DNA of 64,000 nt, from the NCBI GenBank assembly GCA_001600615.1, contig BCKK01000005.1:1823559-1887558 (forward strand), given 5' to 3'. Both the position numbers and the translations under genes were made by a program. The notes beneath the pieces were generated by a model. It did not search any database. It was not told where the DNA came from and saw nothing but the letters and a program-made list of their open reading frames with translations. Source of the stretch: Dioszegia crocea. Taxonomy: Eukaryota > Basidiomycota > Tremellomycetes > Tremellales > Bulleribasidiaceae. Below are positions 1 to 10,863 of this stretch, piece by piece. Numbering within the stretch: position 1 is the stretch's first letter; each line of letters opens with the position of its first letter.

Positions 1-948
1 AACTGCCTCTCGAACTTGACTCTCTCTCTGTCGATACTGGGTTGAAACTCTCTCTTGGCGATTTCTGACATTGACCCACTCCCCAGTTCAAGCATTGGCC
101 TCAACCTCGCCAGGTATGTCTTGTATGTCGATCTGACCTCTGCCCACTTCGTCTCGTTCGAAGTTCCGTCATCGATGAGATAGCTGGGCGCGGAGTTGTC
201 GGCATTCTGACTGAGACTAGCGGATGGGATCGACCTCGCTGATTGTCAAGTGGTGATAGGTGGAGTTGCCTGCACAGCGGCGATGGACGCGGCCTTTTGA
301 ACCCTTCGGACTTGCTCGACAAAGGCGTCGCGACTCGATTCTTCCTCTGTGAAGAGTTGTGGGATGAGGGTTTTCCATGCGGTTTCAGAACTGATACATC
401 AGCCAGTCATATACGCATATTCTCAGCTGCAGCGAGCGAACGCACCCTGAATGGACACTCGAGCTAAGTGGCATGAGGCGCAAGACTCACTAAGTAGCAT
501 CCGTATTCCCCTGTAGGACCGAAACACACAGCCCAACGTGCTCATCCAGTAACTTCTGATGCCGAATCCCCATCTTGCCCAGCATCTGCCGAGCAGAGTT
601 CAATCGAGTCAAAGCACGGTCAACCTGAGCCCTCTGCTCGGTATCCTCCTCCCCGGTCTTCGTGTCCGAGCCCTTGTTCCGCAATAAAACCTGCACAAGC
701 CCCTCAATCTGACTCAGAGCATCCACAGCTTCTTCCCTAACATAGGCGAATGTGAAAGGCCGTTCACGAGTGATGCGTGTCCACTTTGACATGTCGCGAC
801 TTTCATTCGAGAGTGCCGAATGGACAATGTGGATGATGGACGGATCGTCGAATATATTTGAGTCGCGTAGTCGGACGATACGGACCTTCTCTTGTGCCGG
901 TGGGCGTGGGCCTACAGCTGGCGATGAGTTGGAGGTTGTAGATGACAT
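1..948 (-). CDS. Unrecognised gene, 3' end outside the window
   Basis: The start ATG is at 946-948. Exon 1 (491-948) gives about 152 residues: a Ser/Pro-rich start, then a mostly helical stretch (motifs VRIVRLRDSNIFDD and ALTRLNSARQMLGKMGIRH). A clean intron (391-490; GTGAGT donor, CTGATGTATCAG acceptor) leads to exon 2, which reads on as SETAWKTLIPQLFTEEESS. An in-frame TGA then appears near 246-248, yet the same frame downstream is again coding-like (NETKWAEVRSTYKTYLARLRP) to the window edge. I infer one more intron across the TGA. A 69-nt intron starting GTGCAG would restore the frame, but its donor is poor. The alternative is a stop at 246. I do not recognise the family; no signal peptide or membrane segment is visible. 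The existence of the gene is fairly sure, its structure beyond 246 is not. Confidence 0.5.
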
Positions 949-1609
949 ACCCAGGCCGTCCGCGGCGTGTGATTGAGGTGGGGTGACTGTAGGTGAGAAT
1001 AGCCGAGTAGAGGGATGTATAACAGGCCAAACCGTCTGTCCGTGAGCTTTGCGCTTGAATAACCCCGGCTGTAACGTCCTTTGATCCAGAAATCCGTGTT
1101 CACCCCTATCAAATTAAACTCTCCCTTCATCCTCACGTCTCGTCTACCCGCCTCAGACGGGGCATGTGCTGCTTGGCCAGGGTGTTAATCTCATCCTCAA
1201 CGTGATGTTGCTGGTCAAGGGCATGCCGGTGTCGATGAGACTTCTCAGTGGTAGCCTGCAGGCCGTCAGTTGCCAAATTTGAGTATGGCTGCGTGCGCAA
1301 CGCGAATCAGTACTGGATCGCGTCAGAATAAATCATCCTGAAGTCAGTACTGAGTGCGTGTTGCAGGTGACAATGATCGGATATCAGAACGATTCATCTA
1401 GTAGAGTCACCGGGTCATATTTTGATAGCTACAAGAGGTCATTAGAAAGCCGAATCCGATGCAGGAGGCAAGACTCACTTTTGATAGTATCTACAGCTGG
1501 CTTCCACCTCAATCTCCTACACTCCAATACGCCACGACTAGTATATCAGCCAAGCCCATTCCACGATTCGTCGAAACAGACTCACCAAGCTCAATAAGCA
1601 ATATCGCTC
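949..1609. other. Intergenic region, no gene seen
   Basis: This 661-bp gap lies between the start of the leftward gene ending at 948 and the stop of the monooxygenase at 1610. It must hold the promoter of the first and the 3' end of the second. Short open frames on both strands lack splice context and coding-like composition. I see no convincing TATA box, repeat or RNA gene. Confidence 0.5.
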
Positions 1610-2884
1610 TCACCCTTTTGTCATCTCCACCACCTCAGCCTTCTGCGCCCCTCCGCCCTCCTCGCCCATCCCAAACCCTTCAAACATCCTCACCATAGCC
1701 TCCGCCGCATTCTCCCCATGCATAACCCCCATCAACTCCTCTGTATCCGCATACGACCTCGCCGCTCTTTCCCTCATTACCACTTCGTACTCCCTCATTT
1801 TCGGCTCAATGGCAACTTGCCACTCCTTTGCAGTTTGCACATCTACCTGCCCTCCGACCAGCCTCGCCAAATCTAACGCATCGGCCAAAGCGACATTGAC
1901 GCCTTCTCCATTCGGAGCCATCAGATGCGCCGCATCGCCTAACACCGTCACGCCCGTCCTTGCCTCCCATTTATCCGTCTTAGGCAATTGATATATGGGC
2001 TTTATATCCACCGAGGGATTGATTCCATCCTTACTATCCTCCTCACATGCCACCTTTATAATCTCCTTCAGCTCCGGTGCCCAATCCCGAAACAGCCCCG
2101 AATCACCCAAGATGATTTCCGCCGTTTTCGTCGCTGGACTTCCCTTCGCGCCCACACTTTCTGCCCAATGCTCGGTGGGAGTCTTGACGCCCATATAGAC
2201 TCGTAACGAATCTTGCGGTCCTCGATGGGTCATTATCCCATGTCCGCCGCCCATGGCGAAGAAAGACCCAGTGCCGCACATATCGAGCAAGTGGGGGTAT
2301 TTCTGACTGACGAAGCGGGCAGTGGCGGTAATGTATTGAATGCCCGTATAGGCCGGATGGGAAGAAGTGAGGAGTCGGCGGGTTTTAGACCAGGCGCCAT
2401 CGGCACCAACGACGAGATCCGCTCGAACCTCCTCGCCGTTCGCGAGAGAGATGACGGCCTCAGTAGCGCCAGAGTCGGTGGGTTCCGTATGGACTTTGGA
2501 GACTTTGGTGCCCCACCGAACGGTATCCTTTGGGAGAGAGGAATAGAGGAGGTTTATAAGTGACGCTCGAGGTATTTCGGGGCGGGTAGCAAATTGCCCT
2601 TCGTCAGAGTATAAAAGCTTTCCAGCGGGGTTCCGGATTCGGACAGCCTCGGAGCAATCGCCTAGGGCAGCCTGGAATCCGGTTTGAAGACCGCATGCTT
2701 GGATAGTGGCCAGGCCTGTGGTTTCGTGTAGATCTAGCATGCCGGAGGGGAGGCTGAGTTCTTGGGGAGTAGGAGGGGGTCGGAGGTCAAGGATGGTGGA
2801 TGGGATTCCGCGGAGGTGGAGTAGGCGCGAGAGGGCGAGGCCGCCGGGACCTGCGCCAGTGATGACTATCCGAGGAGCGAACAT
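1610..2884 (-). CDS. FAD-dependent monooxygenase (UbiH/TetX-like)
   Basis: This is a single-exon protein of 424 residues. It belongs to the group A flavoprotein monooxygenases (FAD_binding_3; salicylate hydroxylase, UbiH and TetX relatives), which hydroxylate aromatic or polyketide-like substrates using NAD(P)H and oxygen. Visible motifs: the dinucleotide-binding GAGPGG at residues 10-15; the GADG motif at 160-163 followed by WSKTRR; and the FAD ribityl-binding GDAAHLMAPNGEGVN at 316-330, leading into a helix rich in Ala and Leu. There is no membrane anchor or signal peptide. A TATA-like element sits about 42 bp upstream. An out-of-frame ATG at 2913-2915 precedes the chosen start, but the GXGXXG motif fixes the frame. 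The absence of introns is unusual beside intron-rich neighbours. The substrate cannot be told from sequence. Confidence 0.9.
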   Translation of the reverse strand: MFAPRIVITGAGPGGLALSRLLHLRGIPSTILDLRPPPTPQELSLPSGMLDLHETTGLATIQACGLQTGFQAALGDCSEAVRIRNPAGKLLYSDEGQFATRPEIPRASLINLLYSSLPKDTVRWGTKVSKVHTEPTDSGATEAVISLANGEEVRADLVVGADGAWSKTRRLLTSSHPAYTGIQYITATARFVSQKYPHLLDMCGTGSFFAMGGGHGIMTHRGPQDSLRVYMGVKTPTEHWAESVGAKGSPATKTAEIILGDSGLFRDWAPELKEIIKVACEEDSKDGINPSVDIKPIYQLPKTDKWEARTGVTVLGDAAHLMAPNGEGVNVALADALDLARLVGGQVDVQTAKEWQVAIEPKMREYEVVMRERAARSYADTEELMGVMHGENAAEAMVRMFEGFGMGEEGGGAQKAEVVEMTKG

Positions 2885-2925
2885 GATGGGATGGCTGCCT
2901 GGAGATGGTCGTCATGCCTAGATGC

Positions 2926-2933
2926 TATATATA
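2926..2933 (-). promoter_or_regulatory. TATA-like element of the monooxygenase
   Basis: An alternating TATATATA stretch lies 42 bp upstream of the monooxygenase ATG. The spacing suits a basidiomycete core promoter. The role is inferred from position only. Confidence 0.45.
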
Positions 2934-3042
2934 GGGCCTGTCGAGTGGACAGATGGCAGATTCCATACCTCCGCGTGTGTGCTCGGCAGGCTTGCCTCGG
3001 TCATCGGCCTTGTCCGGTGCCGGGCCGCCGAAAACGGGCTGA

Positions 3043-3050
3043 GTCACGTG
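3043..3050. promoter_or_regulatory. GTCACGTG E-box (Cbf1-type)
   Basis: The octamer GTCACGTG matches the known consensus of the bHLH factor Cbf1. The same octamer occurs in two other divergent promoters of this window (36253 and 55589). Binding is inferred. Confidence 0.4.
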
Positions 3051-3426
3051 CATGAAAGTGGCACTTTTTCTCTGCTCTGTACCAGCCTTTGCCAGCCCTG
3101 CAGAGCTTGCATCTAAAGCAATGACCACTGAAAAAGATGTATGATACCCTCCAGGCTTGTACGACGCAAGTTCAGGTCCAATATTAAAAGGAAATCCACA
3201 TCCCCGGCTTCTTGTCTCGCGTCCATGAGCCTGAGTGACAACGCTGACGCCCGGCTATCAACTTCACCTGGGCCCCTAGCTATTTCCTCACAGGCTTATA
3301 GAGTATCCAATGCAAGAACACCCTCAGTCTTCCTCTTGCCCCCAACTCGACGCTGAATGGAAGTGCCACACCTTCGCCACGGGGCAAGCCGGAGATCTCT
3401 CGGAGATCCCCCCACTCTCCGTTCCC

Positions 3427-3508
3427 CTTATCAGCCATGGCTCGCGCGATCGGCTTGCTGTCCCGATAACGATTGTCTAATCAGCGCCAGCATTCGGGTG
3501 TCGATAAC
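3427..3508. promoter_or_regulatory. Cluster of three GATA-factor sites
   Basis: CTTATC (3427-3432, GATAAG on the other strand), GATAAC (3465-3470) and GATAAC (3503-3508) lie within 82 bp, 240-320 bp upstream of the PuuE-like gene. Fungal nitrogen-catabolite GATA factors bind HGATAR sites, and purine and allantoin genes are classic targets. The link is an inference. Confidence 0.4.
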
Positions 3509-3747
3509 TGCAGCGGGATACCATCCCTATCACCCCAAGGCATATCATCAATCACTAGACGGCTCGCCTTACCGACAATTACCGAGGACTCCTTCTTGAT
3601 ATCTGTACCGAAGCTCGATACTGTAACTGCTATTCAGCAAGCTTGTCTCCACTGGCACTTGGTCAATCGCGCTCTCTATCTCTTCCCATTTGCTTCCCAT
3701 CTATCCACTCTCATCCATCAACAGCTTTATCCTCGCGGTCAAGCAAT

Positions 3748-5306
3748 ATGGTATACACAGCTGCGTCCGACTCGGAGTATAAGATCTTCCTCCCACCGAG
3801 AGATTTCGTAGGGTACGGTAATGAGAAGCCTACGGGGGATGTATGGCCTAATGGCGCCAAGATTGCTATATCATTCGTACTGAACTGTGAGTCGGACTCA
3901 AAGCATATGGGTCTGATTGCTGAATGACTACAGACGAAGAAGGCGCCGAGCACACTGTATGGAATGGAGATGCTCACTCTGAGCCGTTCCTCAATGAAGC
4001 CAACTACTTCCGGAACAGGGCGGAAGGTACGCGGGATATGTACACTGAGTCACTCTATGTAAGTCTCACCACTGCCTGTCTCTGCACCAATACTTCGAGC
4101 TAGAAGGGTAGCGTGGAAACGCGAGGCACTGGCTGATTGAACAGGACTACGGTATCCGTGCCGGCCTCCCACGCATTATCCGCCTCTTCCAATCCTTCTC
4201 TTGGCCCTTCACCCTCTGGCTAAACTCACGTGCGATCGAGACGTCAGCGCAGTATGCGCCTATCCTAGTGGGGATGGGATGTGATATGGCTGCGCATGGG
4301 AATCGATGGATGACTCAGACTGAGCTTAGTGGGCCTGAAGAAGAGGCTGCGTGAGTGACCCTGGCGTGGCGTATCGTCCGGATCTATGCTGATCTACAGA
4401 CACGTTCGTCAAGGTATTGAACGTATTCAAAAAGCAAGCGGAAGGACCGATGTGCCGACTGGTTGGTATCTCGGTCGAGGCAGTTTATACTCCAAGCACA
4501 TTATATCTAAGGTGAGCTTCTTTTCCCTCTCCTCTCCTCTTCTCCCTCTATCTGTCCAGTTCTATATTTCTGTTTCGTTCAATTTGCTGACGCCGTAGAC
4601 GCACAAAGAAATGGGTGTCCCCTTGCTATACTGCTCCGACACCTACGCCGACGATCTACCATACTGGGTCGAAGACCCGCTCACTCTAGACGGCGAGGAA
4701 GATAAGGGCATGTTAATGGTTAGTCCATTCTCCAAGGCAGAATTGCGCTGATGATCAGGTCCCATACGGTCTTGTCAACAATGATCACAGTACGTCCTTT
4801 CATTCTGCGATGTGTGAGCTGAAGCTGATGGATTGCAGAGTTCTATAGTAAAGGCGCTGGAGCGTCGACTGCTACTGATTGGTTTGAGTGAGTTGAACCT
4901 CTACGACTGGGAAATAGATGCTAACGTTATAGTATCCTCAAAGGGGACTTTGAGACCCTGTACGCTGAAGGCTTGGAGGGTGAACCAAAGGTATGCACTT
5001 CTTTCATCTCTTAATTTACGACAAGGTCATTCGCTGACTGAGGTAGATGATGACGATTGCCCTTCACAGTAGGCTCATTGGTCGTCCAGGCCGACTCGCA
5101 GGTTTGAAGAGGTACGTCCTGATTCACACTCCGAATCTCGCACATCAGTATTTGGATGGTATGCTGATTTTACCAGGTTCATGGAATACATATCCACCAA
5201 AGAAGGCGTTTGGGTAACTACCCGCGCTGATATCGCAAAGCATTGGAGGGGGAAATACCCCTATGAGTCTGTTGGAGAGACAAGGTTGGCGCATAATGCC
5301 GCGTAA
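3748..5306 (+). CDS. PuuE-type allantoinase / polysaccharide deacetylase fold
   Basis: Spliced from about nine exons (exon 1 is 3748-3886, GTGAGT donor). The protein reads PPRDFVGYGNEKP, NGAKIAISFVLNYEEGAEHTV, DMYTESLYDYGIRAGLPRI, AAHGNRWM, PTGWYLGRGS, YCSDTYADDLPYW and IALHSRLIGRPGR, in the order found in bacterial PuuE. PuuE is the cofactor-independent allantoinase (allantoin to allantoate) of the carbohydrate esterase 4 / NodB superfamily. About 310 residues, the usual family length. The conserved His of HGxRW and of LHxRLIGRP are both present. There is no signal peptide, so it is probably cytosolic, unlike chitin deacetylases. A relative lies tail-to-tail at 5619-7153. GATA sites upstream suggest nitrogen control. 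Family is sure; allantoin as substrate is inferred. Confidence 0.88.
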
Positions 5307-5618
5307 GGTGGGTATGGGTGGGCGTGGGTGGATCATATTTTGTAGTCACTTGATTGAACTTGTGCGATGTATAGATGTCGTCGGATTTGCAGAGTGTGGT
5401 TGTAGGCTTTTGTGTAAGAGCTATCTTGTCTGCATTTAAAGCTCGTCGAGTTCTGACCTGTATTGCATATATCTATCAGTCCTTGCCAGTATCATCAACG
5501 GCCATGTCTATAGCTTCATAACATCTATTCAAGCAACCCAAACCTATCTATATAAGACACCCACATCCCCTCAAGGCTAACTCTCGCTAATCGAGATCCC
5601 CGTTCGACAGTCACCCGC
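5307..5618. other. Convergent 3' region
   Basis: This 312-bp stretch lies between the two stop codons of the convergent PuuE-like genes. It is AT-richer than the genes, and I see no open frame or RNA gene. Confidence 0.5.
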
Positions 5619-7153
5619 CTACTTGGCCTTATTGTACGGATCGACATTCTTAATGATATCCACCTTATCTTGCGCTTTACTCGCGTCAAAGGGGAATGTC
5701 TTGCGCCAGTGGTTGGCGACGTCTGCGCGGGAGGCGATCCAGACGTCTGGCTGGGCGGAGATGTAGGCGAGGAACCTGGAGTGTCAGCTGGGGTACAAGT
5801 CGAGTGTGGGTGTGCGGGTAGGAGAGAAGGGTGAGTGGGAGTAGAAATGAGGGTTAAGTATGAGTATGTCCGACTTGATACTTCTCACTGGGAAACAGTC
5901 CACCATCCCCTTCTTTCTCATTACGCCGCCAAGCCAAACCTTGACTTACTGCTCCAGATAATAAGCCCGACTACCATGTCCGATAATCCTGGGATGAAGC
6001 TGAACAACCATATTCCTTCCTATCCCCTCTTCACCTTCTTGCTTCATATAATCAAATGTATCCTTGAGGTAGGTTAGGTAGTCTGCACCCGTACCCCAGC
6101 CTTGACCATTTACGTTGAAGCGGAAATCAGATGTGTCGAGGGATGAGGGGACGATGAGGAGGCCTTGGTCGGAGGAGGGGGAGGTGGGGGAGGTGGAGAG
6201 AGGGGAGGAGAGGTAGAACTGGGGGATTAGTATTGGGTTGGGGTGGAGGTGGGTTGGGATAGGGTAGGATGGGGAGGGAGTGTGGGCTTTGATCTGAGAG
6301 AGACACAAAGGCGATATAGGAGGAGGGAAGTGTTGACTTGAGGGACATGATCAGGGAGTATATGTGATAAAAGACCAGACGTCAATCGCAAACTTACAGG
6401 AATCTCATCTGCGAATGAATCGGCAGAGTATAGTAACTCCACGCCGAGATCTTCACAAGCCTGCGCATAGAGACGCTGCGAGTAATTGGAACGACGACCG
6501 ACACAGAAGCCTAGAAGTCAGCATAGGTAGACGTCATTCGACAAGGTCCTGCTCCTTGGACAAACTCGAACCCACTCACCCATCGGCGCATCCTTATCTC
6601 CTCTAATCTCCTGAAGGCTCTTGATACTCTCCCTCAATTGCTCATCTTCCACCTTAGGATCGACGTGCATATAATCCAACCACCTAGCTCCGGCACAAGA
6701 CAACTCCCATCCTGATTCACGTAAGACTTTCTGCCAATACGGTGCGCGTTCCAATGCCCGAGTAACAATATTGAAAGTGCCCTTTATATCATATCTACAA
6801 GTCAGCACTTTACTCCAGGATATGGACGTACTTCTTGAACATCTTGATAAGCCTTGGTAATCCCGCTCGAGGCCCATATTCAAATTCAGACTCAATCATA
6901 TCGTCCCTAGCTGGCCGGGCGAGATCTACCACGAGTTCATTGAATAGTGCTGGCCATCAGCTAGATTTGATACATGGGGCGTACCGTCAGACATCTCATC
7001 ACCGTGTTCGGGACTGCTCTCTGCGCCCTCTGCATACTCTATCACAAACGTCACTGCAATCTTGGCACCTCCGGGCCATTGGGGATTGGGAGGCGTGAGC
7101 TCGTACCCGTATAGAGGTCGCTCGTGTGTGAAGGGCTCGTATGTGGTCGTCAT
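5619..7153 (-). CDS. Diverged PuuE-like paralogue, motif His missing
   Basis: Starts at the ATG at 7151-7153 with HERPLYGYELTPPNPQWPGG, then KIAVTFVIEYAEGAESSPEHG, the same beginning as the convergent gene at 3748. Later blocks also align: YGPRAGLPRLIKMFKK, CAGARWLDYMHV, FCVGRRSNYSQRLY, LLYSADSFADEIP, VVQLHPRIIGHGSRAYYLEQ and VWIASRADVANHWRKTFPF. Ends at TAG (5619-5621). Where the paralogue and bacterial PuuE read HGxRW, this protein reads AGARW, so the conserved histidine is an alanine. RLIGRP is RIIGHG. The overall fold looks intact and the frame is open, so this is not an obvious pseudogene. It may have another substrate or a non-catalytic role. GATAAC (7241) and GATAAG (7302) lie upstream. 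Exon edges near 6240-6310 are uncertain. Confidence 0.82.
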
Positions 7154-7535
7154 GGTGAGTTGCGATTGTGGTGGATGGAATGAGAGAAAGGCGTGATACT
7201 ATAGCCTGGTACTTGAGCATGGGTGACGGAGCTCTGTTCCGATAACAGCCTGCCAGTTGGCCGGTAACATCAGCCGCCCAAAGGAGGGTGTACGTAAGGC
7301 AGATAAGGGAAAGTTCCGACGGAAAGGCGGGGCGGCAGTTACCGCTGGGCACGTGGCAGCAGGCTGGAGCCCTGATACCCAGTCTTTTAGAAGCCCACGT
7401 CATGCCCTTCTTTGGGTGGCGGCGATCCCCGGAGTTTCCTTTGACTCACAGGCTCTCACAACAAATATACACCTACATCTACAACATACCTATCCATCCC
7501 TCACCCTACTACTACACCTCGATACATCTCATACA
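7154..7535. promoter_or_regulatory. Divergent promoter, PuuE-like paralogue and importin alpha
   Basis: These 382 bp between divergent ATGs contain GATAAC (7241-7246), GATAAG (7302-7307) and a CACGTG box (7350-7355). Pyrimidine-rich sequence precedes the importin start. Which gene each site serves cannot be told. Confidence 0.4.
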
Positions 7536-10500
7536 ATGGCGGAACGTACCCTAGAGCACAGACGTGCAAACTTCAAGGGAAAAACTCAATTCTCAGCTAC
7601 AGAGGTGAGTCTCTTGAGCCTGGGGGATCGGAGAGCGGTCAGGCGGGAGTCGGGTGGAAAAGTGGCAATGGATGATATAAGACGCGTTAGGGGGATCATA
7701 TGCTGATTGACCAGTTGAGGCGAAGACGTGAAGAGCAGCAAGTCGAGATTCGGAAACAGAAGGTATGTGTGATGATGGGATTTGTGGGCAATTTGACAAA
7801 AGATACTTTTTGCCATTGCCAGCCCTTCGCTTCTATTCTGGAATTCTAGCTGATGTGGTAGCGCGAAGAGTCCATCGCTAAGAGGCGTAACTTCCAACCT
7901 GTTGGCGATGATGAAGATGCGCTTGATTCAGATGAGGACACGGACCTGGGCACGACTGGTTTGGCTGTCACTCTGCCGCAGATGCTGCAGGCGGTTTATA
8001 GCTCCAGTCAGGATGATCAGTTGGATGCCACGATGAAGTTTAGGAAGTGAGTTGAGGCTTTGATACGGAATCATTGGGGCCAATATGGCGGCTAGGCAAG
8101 GGATGGTGGGATGTGGGAATGAGCGCGAGGTTGGGTGGCGAGAAATCGCAAATTGAGCCAAAAGCAGAATGGGCTGAATAGTGACGAGTATATGCTGATG
8201 CCATAGGTTGCTCTCCAAGGAGAAGAACCCCCCGATTGATCGGGTGATCCAATGCGGCGTCGTACCCCGCTTTGTTGAATTCCTTTCGAGTCAAAATACC
8301 ATGATCCAGGTGAGCTTCTTTGTTTTACAATAGTGAACACAGCTGATGGCGCAGTTTGAAGCCGCCTGGGCATTGACCAGTAAGTTCTGCTCAACACTTT
8401 CCTATGAGATGATGCTATCTCCCACTTTTCCCTCATGTCCAAATACCCCATTAGCCATTGTCGAGTCGTTGCTTGGCTAGACTTTGAGACGAGAAAAACC
8501 TGCTGATATGCAGACATCGCTTCTGGCACTTCGGACCACACCCAAGTTGTCATCCAAGCCGGGGCCGTTCCTCACTTTGTGGCTCTGTTGTCTAGCAGCG
8601 TGTTGGACGTGAGGGAGCAAGCGTGAGTTTGTGCTCTAGATTTACAACGAGTGATGAGAGGTGGCAGAGAGCATGACAGTGGGGAATGATAGGGGAGACT
8701 TAGACTAGACAGACGGAACTGGCGGAAGGCAAACCAGACCGAACTCGCGCTAATACCCCAGCGTATGGGCCCTTGGAAACATCGCCGGCGACTCTCCTAA
8801 ATGCCGAGACCACGTCCTAGCTTCGGGCGCCCTCCAGCCACTTTTGGTCTTGCTAAACGAAAACCACAAGTTGTCCATGTTGAGAAACGCAACGTGGACA
8901 TTGAGCAACTTTTGTCGTGGGAAGGCACCCCAGCCTGATTGGGCCAAGGTAGGTCTTGAGTCTTTTCTCGGATCTTTGTGGTTTGGATTTGGGCTTTTGG
9001 GGTGATTTGGGGTGATTTGGGGTAATGGGGGGTGAGGGTGTGGGTTAGGGTTTGGATTGGATTGGGACTGAATGTTCGATGTGGAGTAAACAAGGTTGGG
9101 GTTTTGACGGATGTTGAGAAGCGAGTTGGACGATGGGGACTTGTGTGATGGCGAGGAGACGAAAACGGAGCTTGTTGGGATATCGGAACCAGATGACTTC
9201 GAGCTTGGGAGATGGAGCTGGCGGTAGTGGGAATACCGACATAGCCGGAGATCATAGACACCTCAAAGCCCAGACTCGTCTGTTTGCCCCCACACCATTT
9301 ACCTAGCGCTGACCACCGCAGATCGGCCCGGCCCTTGGCGTCCTATCCAAACTCATCTATTCATTAGATGATGAAGTTTTGATTGATGCCTGTTGGGCAA
9401 TCAGTTATCTTTCGGATGGATCGAACGATAAGATTCAGGCTGTTATCGAGGCTGGTGTGTGTAGGCGTTTGGTGGATTTGTTGATGTGAGTCGTTGGCTT
9501 TATTGCGGGTGGTTTGGGTCTGGGTTGGGCGGAATGACGTGAGGACTTTGTTGAATGTTGTGGGTGAGGTGAGAGATGGGAGATAGGGCAAACAGAGGAT
9601 ACTGGTGCTCGTCTGGATATCGAATAGGAAATCAGCCTGTCAGGGACGATAAAGATTGCGGGATATATATCTCTCACTCCCCAATCCCACTCCCCGGTTC
9701 CCTAATTCAGCCCAATCTTTGCTGACCCACAGGCACCACTCGACCGCCGTCCAAACGCCCGCCCTCCGATCAGTCGGCAACATCGTGACGGGTGACGACC
9801 TCCAGACGCAGGTTATAATCTCTTCGGGTTCTCTACCGGCTTTACTCAGCCTGCTGTCCAGCCCCAAGGATGGGATCCGAAAAGAGGCATGTTGGACTAT
9901 TTCAAACGTCACTGCTGGTTCGCCACAGCAGATTCAGGCTGTCATTGATGCGTGAGTTTTGGCTTCTGGTTGATTTTGTTGAATCTGTCTTTGTATTCAC
10001 CTATCACAACCTTCTACCTCTACCTTCTCACCCTTCTCTACCCCTTATACCTTTTTCTTTTCTCCAACCTTGGCTAACTCCCCAGCAACATTATCCCCCC
10101 CTTAATCAACACCCTCTCGAACGGAGATTTCAAAACGAAAAAAGAAGCCTGTTGGGCAATTTCCAACGCCACTTCTGGAGGTCTTCAAGAACCTTCTCAA
10201 ATCCGATACCTCGTCCAACAAGGTTGTATCAAACCCATGTGCGATTTACTCTCTTCGATGGATAACAAAATCATCCAAGTGGCACTGGATGGACTTGAGA
10301 ATATTTTGAAAGTTGGAGAGATGGATAAAGAGGCGAATGGACCTGGAGCTGTTAATACTTATGCTCAGTATATTGAAGAGGCTGGAGGGATGGTTAGTAT
10401 TCACCATTTACAACATTCGGAGAATTTGGAGATTTATAAGAAGTGTTTCTATATGATGGATAGTGAGTTTATTCTTTTCTTTTGGGGATTGGCTTGGGGT

Positions 10501-10863
10501 GGGTGGGTGGGGTAGAGGGGAGGTATTTGTGGGGTGTGGGTAGTTGGGATTGAGGTCGTGCGAGGGAATTATGAAGGATGTTTACGAAGGATGTGTGGGG
10601 AATCGATAGGAGGGACTCAAGGCGGATTGGACCAAGCGGGATTATACGATTGACTATATGACACAAGACCAAACGCTGACTTAACCGAATTCTTCCCTGA
10701 GGATGACGAGGAAGAAGCCGAGGGTGCCGATCCCGCAGTTGATGAGACTGGGCAGTATGCCTTCCAGTCTGATGGTGAGTTGATTGGCCCGTGATTTTTG
10801 ATGAGGGTTTCGGCTGACTCTTTAGTTGCTGCTCCTCAGGGTGGATTCAACTTTGGATCGTAG
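7536..10863 (+). CDS. SRP1: Importin subunit alpha (karyopherin alpha)
   Basis: The nuclear import adaptor that binds classical nuclear localisation signals and couples them to importin beta. The N-terminus ([20 protein letters not shown], then [16 protein letters not shown]) is the basic importin-beta-binding domain, broken by short introns. Armadillo repeats follow with the typical asparagine/tryptophan ladder: [92 protein letters not shown] and [14 protein letters not shown]. The C-terminus is acidic ([12 protein letters not shown] region) and ends FNFGS before TAG at 10861. Introns are short except 8949-9321 (373 nt, G-rich) and two of about 220-250 nt. The protein is close to the usual 530-540 residues. 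Identification is firm. Confidence 0.96.
8999..9032 (+). repeat. G-quadruplex motif in importin-alpha intron
   Basis: Four runs of at least four G (8999-9002, 9009-9012, 9019-9022, 9027-9032) are separated by loops of 6, 6 and 4 nt, the first two identical (TGATTT). They are on the coding strand inside the longest intron of the gene, so the pre-mRNA carries them too. Confidence 0.7.

Larger units (their letters stand above)
2885..3747. other. Divergent promoter region, monooxygenase and PuuE-like gene
   Basis: This 863-bp gap between divergent ATGs holds a TATA-like element near the left gene, a GTCACGTG box at 3043-3050 and three GATA-type sites at 3427-3508. No open frame in it looks like a gene. 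Confidence 0.5.

Noticed and set aside
9045..9055. GGGTTAGGG resembling telomeric repeat
   Set aside because: Only a single unit inside an importin-alpha intron; not an array.
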